Shown here piece after piece: positions 1-7,940 of a stretch of 64,000 bases of DNA (position 1 is its first letter; every line of letters begins with the position of its first letter). A model generated the notes under the pieces. It searched no databases. It was given only the letters and a program-made list of their open reading frames with translations, and had not been told where the DNA came from. Position numbers and translations under genes: made by a program. The DNA comes from Roseitalea porphyridii. Its GTDB lineage: Bacteria; Pseudomonadota; Alphaproteobacteria; Rhizobiales; Rhizobiaceae. The DNA lies in the NCBI RefSeq assembly GCF_004331955.1, contig NZ_CP036532.1, positions 1,674,001-1,738,000 of the forward strand, written 5' to 3'.

Positions 1-742
1 GATAGGCTGCCGCAGAAAGAGCCAGTGCGAAAAACACCGCCACGAAACCGTACACGCGGTCCCGACTTCTGCCGAGCATCCAGACGGTCGACAACAGGAC
101 GGGGGGCAATACCAGAAACAGGGCAAGCCATACGCCCTTGGAGTTCAGGACGATGATGTAGAACAGACAGCCGGAGATGTTGAACACGGTCAAAAAAACC
201 AGGAAGGACGTCGTCCAAGCCCACCTGTGCTTGGTCCGGATTATGTGGAGCGCAAAGCCAGCGTGAATGACAAGCAAGAGGGCACACATCAGGGATGCGT
301 GGATCGAGTTATTTGCAAAAAGGACGTCGACGCCTTGCGCCCCGGCGAGCTCGACGGTCGGGAATGCGGCTCCTAGCTTGGCCGTTGTCAGGAAAACCAA
401 GGCAGGGACCAGCCAGCCGAGATGGCGGCGGGCAAGGAAGACAGCGTATCCGCTCGTCGAATAGAGCCCTGCGAACAGATAGATCTCCTCGGCCGATCCC
501 ACGACAAGCCGATCCTGAGCGATGGCGTAGATGCCATATCGCAAAGCGACATAGACCGCCCAGCCCATGCAGAGATATGCCGCAAGGCCCAGATGCAAGC
601 GGTCGGGCCTCCGGATCTCGACGCCGAAGAAATGCACAGCCGCAAGGACGCAGGCGACCAGCCAGGCGAAGCGGTACGCATCCGTCTCCACCCACAGTGG
701 CGAGAACGCTACAAGTGCGATGAGTGTGACTGCGGCCGTCAT
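1..742 (-). CDS. O-antigen ligase/polymerase-like membrane protein (partial)
   Basis: This minus-strand frame stays open for 247 codons from an ATG at 742 to the left edge, so the C-terminus is missing. An in-frame TAG lies about 15 codons upstream of the ATG; a TTG (about 11 codons upstream) is the only other plausible start. The product starts MTAAVTLIALVAFSPLW and has about seven hydrophobic segments separated by short polar loops. A loop with FANNSIHASLMCALLL and a later LNSKGVWLALFLVL resemble the N-rich and SRG/KG loops of the Wzy_C O-antigen ligase/polymerase superfamily. Family assignment rests on topology, these weak motifs and the neighbouring polysaccharide genes. The protein would act in the inner membrane, polymerising or transferring glycan on undecaprenyl diphosphate. 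It is divergent from the dehydratase gene at 1067. Confidence 0.6.
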   Translation of the reverse strand, partial: MTAAVTLIALVAFSPLWVETDAYRFAWLVACVLAAVHFFGVEIRRPDRLHLGLAAYLCMGWAVYVALRYGIYAIAQDRLVVGSAEEIYLFAGLYSTSGYAVFLARRHLGWLVPALVFLTTAKLGAAFPTVELAGAQGVDVLFANNSIHASLMCALLLVIHAGFALHIIRTKHRWAWTTSFLVFLTVFNISGCLFYIIVLNSKGVWLALFLVLPPVLLSTVWMLGRSRDRVYGFVAVFFALALSAAAY

Positions 743-1066
743 CGCTGCGGACCGCGAGAACCAGAACAACGAATACGCCCCGCCATGCTACGCTTGGGGG
801 AACCCTGATAGCGCCTGCGCCTTCAACGCACCAGCATCGATCTAATGCCTTTCTCGCACATTTTCCGTCGTGCCGGAGATTGCGCACGACGGTCTCGGAC
901 CGGTAGCGGGACGTCGCCATTCGTAAGACTCGCCACATTGTCCCAATTGCGCTAAGAGCGCTGCCGTTCAGGCGGGAACAGAACTGTCGATCCAAGGCTG
1001 GTTGGCGGCCGCGGCTCCATGAAGACATCGCCCTGAATCAGACAACAATGGCGGGAACTGGCGGTC
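743..1066. other. Divergent intergenic region, no gene seen
   Basis: These 324 bases separate the minus-strand ligase-like gene from the plus-strand dehydratase gene and must hold both promoters. I see no convincing ORF, no terminator with a T-run and no clear paired -35/-10 hexamers. Frames open here are shadows of the flanking minus-strand gene. Confidence 0.5.
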
Positions 1067-2956
1067 ATGCAGGCTTCGAAACTGGTTGACCCGGCAACAT
1101 GGCCGCGATCGGTCAAGAAGGCGATCGTCTTTGCGGTGGACGTAACGCTCGTCCCCTTGAGCCTTTTCATCGCCTATGCGCTTCGGCTCAACACGATCGA
1201 GCCGCACACCTATGGCCAGGTCTCGCTGCTCTATTTCGCGCTCGTCTCCGCCGCCGGTGTGCCGATCATCCGCCTGCTGCGGCTCAATCGGCTGAAGCTC
1301 CACGCATTCGACATGCACGCGATCGGCCGCATCGCGCTTTCTTCGGCCGCCCTCATCCTCGCCGCCGTCCTGATCAGCTACGTCGCTGACCTGTGGGCGC
1401 CGCGCTCCGTGCCCTTCATCTTCGGCGTCGTCTTCTTCACCATGGCCGTGTTCGCGCGCCTCGTGGGGCTGCTGCTGTTCGACCTCATGCACCGTCTGAC
1501 GGGCCGCTCTCGTACGCCGGTGGCGATCTATGGCGCCGGCGCCGCGGGCCTTCAGCTGGCGACCGCGCTGCGCCAGTCGCGCGAGATGCGGCCGGTCGCC
1601 TTCGTCGATGACAACCCGGCGCTGCACGGCATCATCGTCGGCGGCACGCGGGTCTTTTCGCCCGACAAGCTCGAGGAACTGGCCGCGTCCGGCCGTATCG
1701 AGCGGGTGCTGATCGCCATTCCCTCGCTCACCGCCGGCCAGCGCGAAACGCTCAAGCGCCGGCTCGACACCTTGCCCTGCCTCGTGCAGACCATTCCCTC
1801 CTATATCGATCTGATCGCCGGCCGGAACTGGGTCGATGATCTCAAGGCGATCTCGCCGGACCAGCTTCTCGACCGCGCCAATGTCGACCTCGACATCCCG
1901 GAGGTGGCCAAGGCCTATGCGGGGCGTTGCGTGATGGTCACCGGGGCGGGCGGATCGATCGGATCGGAGCTCTGCCGGCAGCTGGTCGATTGCGACCCGC
2001 GCCGGATCGTCCTGTTCGAGCGAAGCGAGCTGGCCCTTTATGAAATCGAGCGCACGCTGCTGCCGCTTGCGAAGGAAAAGGGCATCGAGATCGCAACCTG
2101 TCTGGGATCGGTGATCGACCGGCCGACGGTCGACGCCGTCATCGAACGCGACGATGTCGACATCATCGTCCATGCCGCCGCCTACAAGCATGTGCCGCTG
2201 ATCGAAGGCAATGAACTCGAGGGCGTGCGAAACAACGTGATCGGCACGCGGATCGTCGCCGAGGCGGCGCGGCTCGCCGGGATCGAGCGGTTCATTCTGG
2301 TGTCGACCGACAAGGCCGTGCGGCCGACCAACGTGATGGGCGCCACCAAGCGCCTTGCCGAGATTGTCGCGCACGACGCCCAGCGCAATTCGTCGGGCAC
2401 GCGCTTTGCCATGGTCCGGTTCGGCAACGTGCTCGGCTCGTCGGGATCGGTGGTGCCGCTGTTCCACGAGCAGATCCGGCGCGGCGGGCCGGTCACCGTC
2501 ACACATCCCGAAGTGACGCGCTATTTCATGACCATTCCCGAGGCGGCGCGGCTCGTGCTGCTTGCCGGCGCCTATTCGGAGGGCGACGATCTGTTCGTGC
2601 TCGACATGGGCGCCCCGGTGAAGATCGTCGAACTGGCCCGCAGGATGATCAAGCTTGCCAACATGACCGTGCGCGACGCCGACAATCCGGGCGGCGATAT
2701 CGAGATCGTCTTCTGCGGCCTGCGGCCGGGCGAGAAGCTCTACGAGGAACTGCTGATCGACGACGACAGCCTGATCCAGACGCCGCACGAGAAGATCCTG
2801 CGGGCGTGCGAGGCGGGCCTTTCGGAGATCGAGGTGGCGGCCATGCTCAAGCAGGTCGGCGAGGCTCTCGACAAGCGCGACACCCACGCTGTCCGCAAGA
2901 TCCTCCAGCGCTACGTGACGGGGTATGGCACGGTTTCCAGCACGGCGACAGGCTGA
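1067..2956 (+). CDS. Membrane-anchored nucleotide-sugar 4,6-dehydratase (FlaA1/WbpM/CapD family)
   Basis: The 629-residue product has the full-length architecture of WbpM/PglF-type UDP-GlcNAc 4,6-dehydratases: several transmembrane segments in the first 140 residues, a first Rossmann-like domain with GAGAAGLQL near residue 157, and an extended-SDR domain whose NAD-binding motif VTGAGGSIGSE lies near residue 290. Later landmarks are AAAYKHVPL, STDKAVRPTNVMGATKR and MVRFGNVLGSSGSVVP. In the catalytic stretch Met occupies the place of the usual SDR Tyr, as known for this subfamily. The reaction converts UDP-GlcNAc (or a relative) to a 4-keto-6-deoxy sugar for surface glycans. Context with a ligase-like gene and a Wzz-like gene supports polysaccharide synthesis. 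The exact sugar cannot be read from sequence. Start is the ATG giving MQASKLVDPATWPRS. Confidence 0.9.
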   Translation: MQASKLVDPATWPRSVKKAIVFAVDVTLVPLSLFIAYALRLNTIEPHTYGQVSLLYFALVSAAGVPIIRLLRLNRLKLHAFDMHAIGRIALSSAALILAAVLISYVADLWAPRSVPFIFGVVFFTMAVFARLVGLLLFDLMHRLTGRSRTPVAIYGAGAAGLQLATALRQSREMRPVAFVDDNPALHGIIVGGTRVFSPDKLEELAASGRIERVLIAIPSLTAGQRETLKRRLDTLPCLVQTIPSYIDLIAGRNWVDDLKAISPDQLLDRANVDLDIPEVAKAYAGRCVMVTGAGGSIGSELCRQLVDCDPRRIVLFERSELALYEIERTLLPLAKEKGIEIATCLGSVIDRPTVDAVIERDDVDIIVHAAAYKHVPLIEGNELEGVRNNVIGTRIVAEAARLAGIERFILVSTDKAVRPTNVMGATKRLAEIVAHDAQRNSSGTRFAMVRFGNVLGSSGSVVPLFHEQIRRGGPVTVTHPEVTRYFMTIPEAARLVLLAGAYSEGDDLFVLDMGAPVKIVELARRMIKLANMTVRDADNPGGDIEIVFCGLRPGEKLYEELLIDDDSLIQTPHEKILRACEAGLSEIEVAAMLKQVGEALDKRDTHAVRKILQRYVTGYGTVSSTATG

Positions 2957-3040
2957 GCCGTGATCCTTCGGGAGATTTTCCAATCGGGCGGGTCGATGTG
3001 ACTGGAGTTGCCAAGCTTCGGCATTCTTCGGAGAGCCCGG

Positions 3041-3119
3041 GTTGACATTCACGGGACTGCCCTCTCGACGCCGCCCCGTCGAGAGAAGGTGGCGCCTTGC
3101 GGCGTGAATGTCGATCAAC
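3041..3119. repeat. Nested inverted repeat
   Basis: Outer arms are GTTGACATTCACG (3041-3053) and CGTGAATGTC-gat-CAAC (3103-3119), complementary apart from the three-base GAT bulge. Inside sits a second hairpin, CTCTCGACG (3062-3070) with CGTCGAGAG (3077-3085). The 79 bases could fold as one branched stem. No T-run follows, so it is not a standard terminator. It may be the end of a mobile element, a repetitive palindrome or a processed RNA structure; I cannot tell which. Confidence 0.6.
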
Positions 3120-3414
3120 CGAGGCGCAGGATGACCGGACCGACGGTGCTTCGCCGAGTTTCGCGGCTCGCTGGGTCGAGTGCCACCAGGCCGGAGAGCC
3201 TGTCTGCATCATCGACCGCTGGTCGCACCCGCGGCATCGTTCCAACGCGGCTGGTTCAAACTTCATCTATCGCCTTGTCGCCCGATTGCGCCGGCGCGAG
3301 ACCGGCAAGCACATCGTCATGCACTCGGGTACCTCGTCGACCGGCGACAGCGCCCCGAGCGTGCGTGCTTGTCGTGGCTCAATTGCAATTGACCGGTCGA
3401 GTAATCAGGGCTGA
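3097..3414 (+). pseudogene. Possible gene remnant, unrecognised
   Basis: A TTG-started frame of 105 codons covers this stretch. Its middle part uses G or C at nearly all third positions and translates to FAARWVECHQAGEPVCIIDR followed by further well-formed sequence, which looks like decayed coding DNA rather than a random frame. There is no ATG, no clear ribosome binding site and no family I recognise, and the start lies inside the nested inverted repeat. It may be a fragment left by deletion of a polysaccharide-cluster gene. Treat as doubtful. Confidence 0.25.
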
Positions 3415-3712
3415 GCGGGTCATGGCGGATACTGGCAGTTGCCAGGCGTCACAAGCATTTCGCATGGCTTGGACCGGGTTGGCGCTCAGGCATATCCGGA
3501 CCACCCCCTACAGATCCGGAACCAACGGCAAACGCACGATACGTCCAGGCCGCGCCCAGGCCGTGGGCCGACGCCCGCCTGCATTGGGCATCGGGAAAAC
3601 GGCCCGGCGATATGGACCTCATCGACGATTGGCACGGGCCACACGAAGCCCTTCGCCACCCGGGGGCGACGATCGTCGACCCCGGCGCCGGACTGTCCGT
3701 GCGGGCTCTCGA

Positions 3713-5050
3713 TCAGGCCGGATAGGACAGGATAGAGGCGATCACGCCGATATCGGGGTCCACCTTGGTCAGGCCCGGTATCATCGCCGGGCAGGCGAGG
3801 CGCACCCGGTCGCCGGCGCTCAGCGCGTAGATGTAGAAGACCGACGGATTGTAGCCATAGGAGAGGCGCGGCGGCTGGCTGTCGCGCACCGTCACCGAGA
3901 CCCAACCCTCGGACGGGTCGATCAGCATGGCATCGGGTTCGGCCACGCCGTTGCGCAGCAGGGTCTGTCCGGCCAGGCGCGGCACCAGCACCGGCGCGTC
4001 GATCGCCCGAAGATAGGCGTGGAAGGTCATGGCAGGCATGCGCGGCCGCTGAACACTGAACAGGCACAGCGTATAGGTGTTGCCGGCATGGTCGAACACG
4101 CCGGACGCGCCGCTGCCCATGGTGATCTCTGCGATCCAGAACTCGCTGCCCCAGCGCCGGTAGCCCGGTTCGCGAAGCTGCGAGATGAGGGCGTCGACTT
4201 CGGGGTCGAGCGCCGCGCCTGGCCCGTCATAGGTCGCGTTGTCCTGCACGAACTTGGCATGGGCGAGCGGCGTGGCGCCGTTATAGACGGTCAGGTAGTC
4301 CGGCCATGCGAACCCGCCGATCGTCACGTCGAGGGCGCCGTTGCCCGCGAACCGCCCGCTGTCCTGGAACAGGTTCATGGCAAATCCGGTCAGCAGGCTC
4401 GTCTGCGGGAAATCCGGCACGCCCGTCGCCGCGTCGATGGTGATCGCGTCGACGAAGGTGCTGCCGTCGGCGCTGACCTTGAAGGCGAAATCGTCGCCGC
4501 CGGTCAGGCCCATCTCGGCGCGGCCGCTCCAGCCGGACTGGAACAGGACCGAAGCCGTGTCCGTGCTTGCCTGCTTGTTGACGGTCATGCGGTGATCGCC
4601 GGCCGTATCGTGCGTGAACAGGCTTGCATCGGACGCGACGGCGAGGCGGTTGATGCCGTCGGCGGCGGCGTTGATCCCGAGCTGGCCGACGGAACTGCCC
4701 GGCCCTCCCGAACCGGTGACGATATGCCAGTCCGTGCCGTCGAAACCGAGCCAGCCCGCTTCCGCGACGCACCAGGCGGTCCAGCCCGCGGCGGGCGCAT
4801 AGAAGGCCCACGCGCCGTCCTGGAACGCGGTGATCTCGCCCTCGTGTCCGGCCCAGGCGCCCGTTGCCGTCACGGCGACGATGTGCCGGTCGCCTTCATC
4901 GGGCGTGGCGGGCGGCGCGGTTCGCGTCCTGTCGAGGACCGAAAGCTGCGTCAGGCAGTCAAGCCGCCGGATCGCCTCGTTGTGGGTGACATGCGGCTGG
5001 GCCTGCGCCGGCATGATGTAGGGCAGGGACAGGTTCGGGCTCGATTGCAT
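3713..5050 (-). CDS. DUF2793 domain protein (phage tail/GTA-associated type)
   Basis: The 445-residue product begins [20 protein letters not shown] and continues [20 protein letters not shown], the hallmark start of DUF2793 proteins, which occur in alphaproteobacterial prophage tail and gene-transfer-agent regions and sometimes alone in chromosomes. Residues 1-100 carry the Trp- and Gly-rich repeats typical of the domain ([16 protein letters not shown]). The remaining 340 residues form a beta-rich C-terminal region that I do not recognise. It has no signal peptide or membrane segment. The ATG is preceded by AAGGAGA on its strand. No capsid, portal or other tail genes lie nearby. Function unknown; tail-fibre-like or cell-surface binding is an inference. 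Confidence 0.75.
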   Translation of the reverse strand: MQSSPNLSLPYIMPAQAQPHVTHNEAIRRLDCLTQLSVLDRTRTAPPATPDEGDRHIVAVTATGAWAGHEGEITAFQDGAWAFYAPAAGWTAWCVAEAGWLGFDGTDWHIVTGSGGPGSSVGQLGINAAADGINRLAVASDASLFTHDTAGDHRMTVNKQASTDTASVLFQSGWSGRAEMGLTGGDDFAFKVSADGSTFVDAITIDAATGVPDFPQTSLLTGFAMNLFQDSGRFAGNGALDVTIGGFAWPDYLTVYNGATPLAHAKFVQDNATYDGPGAALDPEVDALISQLREPGYRRWGSEFWIAEITMGSGASGVFDHAGNTYTLCLFSVQRPRMPAMTFHAYLRAIDAPVLVPRLAGQTLLRNGVAEPDAMLIDPSEGWVSVTVRDSQPPRLSYGYNPSVFYIYALSAGDRVRLACPAMIPGLTKVDPDIGVIASILSYPA

Positions 5051-5147
5051 CGCGGGCGGTCTCCTTGTCGTGGCGTGCGATGATATGCGGATCCCTGGTC
5101 CAGTAGGATAAACTCGATAGGAGTGGATACCAGCGACGGCCTCGATT

Positions 5148-5168
5148 GACCTGCATGGTTGGCAGGTC
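5148..5168. promoter_or_regulatory. Palindrome between divergent genes, possible operator
   Basis: GACCTGC (5148-5154) and GCAGGTC (5162-5168) form a perfect 7-base inverted repeat with a 7-base spacer. It lies in the 154-base gap between the divergent DUF2793 and Wzz-like genes, 37 bases before the Wzz-like ATG, a position suited to a repressor operator or an mRNA hairpin. Confidence 0.3.
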
Positions 5169-5204
5169 TACGAGGGCTAGCCGTTATGATTGAGGGGATT
5201 GCGA

Positions 5205-6407
5205 ATGAGCCGTCCGGACCGTCGTGCGGATGATACCGAGACGGTGTTGTCGCTCACCGACATCTTCATGTTTCTGTGGGAGGGCAGGCGGACAATCCTC
5301 GCCTGCGCCCTGGCGGGACTGGTCTTCGGTTTCGCAATAGCATTCGTTGCTGGCGGCAGCTACAGAGCAACCGTTCCGATAATCGCTGCCCCCGAGTTGG
5401 AAGGTGGCCAGGTCGAGGACCTGAACCAGGCGCTGATCTTCGACCCGATCCTCGTTGATCAGGAGCTGAGTGAGCTCAGTCCGATATTCCAGCGCGAAGT
5501 GCCATTGCAACTGACGCCGGCAGTTGTTCTGGGAATGTTTGTCGAGGAGTTGCAGAATCCCGCCATTGTCGCTCAGGCCCTCGCGAGTTCGGGTTTGTCG
5601 GGCGACGTGACAGGCCGCGATGGGATCGGTCTGTCTGCAGCCGCCGCAGCAATTGCGGACATGAACTTTTCCACGCCAGACGGTGGAGGAACGGTCGCCC
5701 GGCCTTGGATGATGTCTTTGTCTATTGACGGTGCGCCCTCCGAATTGCGTGCATTCGTGGACGCGCTTGTGGAAGGCGCCGTCGCTAGCACGCGCGACGT
5801 TGTTGTCCGGCGCGTGGTCGCCGCGGTTGACGAGCGCGAGCAGAGAGAGGCGAGCGCGGTGGAGCACCTCCAAAGCCGCACAAGGTTGAGGGTCGCGCTC
5901 CATCAGGCCGACCTGAGAAGGGAGATCGCGATCTTGCAGGAGCAGGCCGATATCGCCCGTCGCCTGGAGATTGAATGGCCATTTTCGGCGTCCGCCGGCG
6001 AGCCCGGCAGCGGATCTGGCGGTGACGGCGGAAGTCAACCGGTTGTCGTGATCGTCGGTTCGGATGCGCCTGGCTATTTGCGCGGCTATCGCGCGATCGA
6101 TGAGGAGATGGAGGCGCTGCGGTCTCGCGTGCAATCGAGGGACCTGGTGCCCGGCTTGCCGATTCTCGATGCGGCGATCAACTCCGTAAGAAGCGATCAA
6201 TCCGTCGAGCGCGTCCTGGAGAAGCTGGAGGACGGTCCGTTCGGCGAGCAAGGTCTTGCGCTTGTTGTTCTCGAGCCCGGCATGGTGGGCATTCGGCCGC
6301 TCATCCCGATGGTCGCGTTTGTCATGTTCGGCCTTGTTTTGGGTCTGGCCGTCGGGGTCGCGGCGATTGCAGTTCGCAAATCGCTCGGTCGGTTTCGAAT
6401 GACCTGA
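5205..6407 (+). CDS. Polysaccharide co-polymerase, Wzz/chain-length determinant type
   Basis: The 400-residue product has the co-polymerase layout: a short cytoplasmic N-terminus with LSLTDIFMFLWEGRRTI, a first membrane helix at about 30-49, a large periplasmic part with a probable coiled coil at about 196-251 (VVAAVDEREQREASAVEHLQ), and a second membrane helix at about 366-386 followed by a short basic tail. There is no C-terminal tyrosine-kinase domain, so it is the Wzz or PCP-1-like form. Such proteins set glycan chain length together with a Wzy polymerase in the inner membrane. I chose the ATG at 5205 because GAGGGG (5192-5197) sits 7 bases before it; an in-frame TTG at 5190 has no such site. 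It fits with the ligase-like and dehydratase genes to the left. Confidence 0.8.
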   Translation: MSRPDRRADDTETVLSLTDIFMFLWEGRRTILACALAGLVFGFAIAFVAGGSYRATVPIIAAPELEGGQVEDLNQALIFDPILVDQELSELSPIFQREVPLQLTPAVVLGMFVEELQNPAIVAQALASSGLSGDVTGRDGIGLSAAAAAIADMNFSTPDGGGTVARPWMMSLSIDGAPSELRAFVDALVEGAVASTRDVVVRRVVAAVDEREQREASAVEHLQSRTRLRVALHQADLRREIAILQEQADIARRLEIEWPFSASAGEPGSGSGGDGGSQPVVVIVGSDAPGYLRGYRAIDEEMEALRSRVQSRDLVPGLPILDAAINSVRSDQSVERVLEKLEDGPFGEQGLALVVLEPGMVGIRPLIPMVAFVMFGLVLGLAVGVAAIAVRKSLGRFRMT

Positions 6408-6426
6408 ACTGCACCGTCCCGCGCAC

Positions 6427-6455
6427 TTGCGCCCGTTGCATCAAACCCTTATGTG
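6427..6455 (+). promoter_or_regulatory. Candidate sigma-70 promoter for tuf
   Basis: TTGCGC (6427-6432) and TATGTG (6450-6455) are spaced by 17 bases, about 60 bases before the tuf ATG. Agreement with consensus is partial; it is the best pair I see in the 108-base gap. Confidence 0.3.
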
Positions 6456-6515
6456 GCGCGCTCGTGAAAGGGGCGCGCCGATGCGCATCGGCCGTCAGGA
6501 CAAACAGGACGGAAA

Positions 6516-7671
<1,156 letters not shown>

Positions 7672-7691
<20 letters not shown>

Positions 7692-7807
7692 CGCGCGCGG
7701 CGCCATCGGGCGCCGGCGTTCGCCCCGCAAACGATTCACCGGATTGTTTGCGGCCGGGCTCACTCGCAAGGATCATCGAGTGACGCCCTCGGCGCCTTCG
7801 GGCGCCG
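7672..7807 (+). repeat. Duplicated tuf 3' end with GC-rich hairpins
   Basis: The last codons, stop codon and following hairpin of tuf (7672-7715) recur 92 bases further on (7764-7807) with about 40 of 44 bases matching by eye. The second copy still reads LARIIE-stop against VAKIIE-stop in the real gene. Each copy ends in CGGCGCC-tetraloop-GGCGCCG, with loops ATCG and TTCG. Between them is a third hairpin, CCGCAAAC (7725-7732) with GTTTGCGG (7746-7753). It looks like a recombination scar left by a lost or converted tuf copy. Confidence 0.75.
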
Positions 7808-7828
7808 CCCCGACCGAATGATGGAAGA

Positions 7829-7852
7829 TGGCCGCGCGAGCGGCCATTTTTC
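7829..7852 (+). terminator. Rho-independent terminator after tuf
   Basis: ATGGCCGC and GCGGCCAT form a perfect 8-base stem with a GCGA (GNRA) loop, followed directly by a run of T to 7852. It ends the tuf transcript about 90 bases before the OmpA-family gene. Confidence 0.85.
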
Positions 7853-7940
7853 GTTCGGGCCACGTACCGGGTTTCGCCTTGCCGGAACATACCGCGTTCT
7901 GCGGCGTTCTTGCGCCGAAGGGGCCTCCGAGGAGATAGCC

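Larger units (their letters stand above)
2957..3712. other. 756-base gap: nested inverted repeat, decayed coding-like sequence
   Basis: No gene is supported between the dehydratase and the 3' end of the convergent DUF2793 gene. The stretch holds the nested inverted repeat at 3041-3119 and a 105-codon open frame (3097-3414) with coding-like third-position bias but no recognised product. From about 3420 to 3712 I see nothing interpretable; the long plus-strand frame running through here into 5083 is a shadow of the opposite-strand gene. Confidence 0.5.

Noticed and set aside
3008-5083. A 691-codon plus-strand open frame opposite the DUF2793 gene
   Set aside because: The DUF2793 reading on the minus strand has a recognisable domain and a ribosome binding site; the plus-strand frame has neither.
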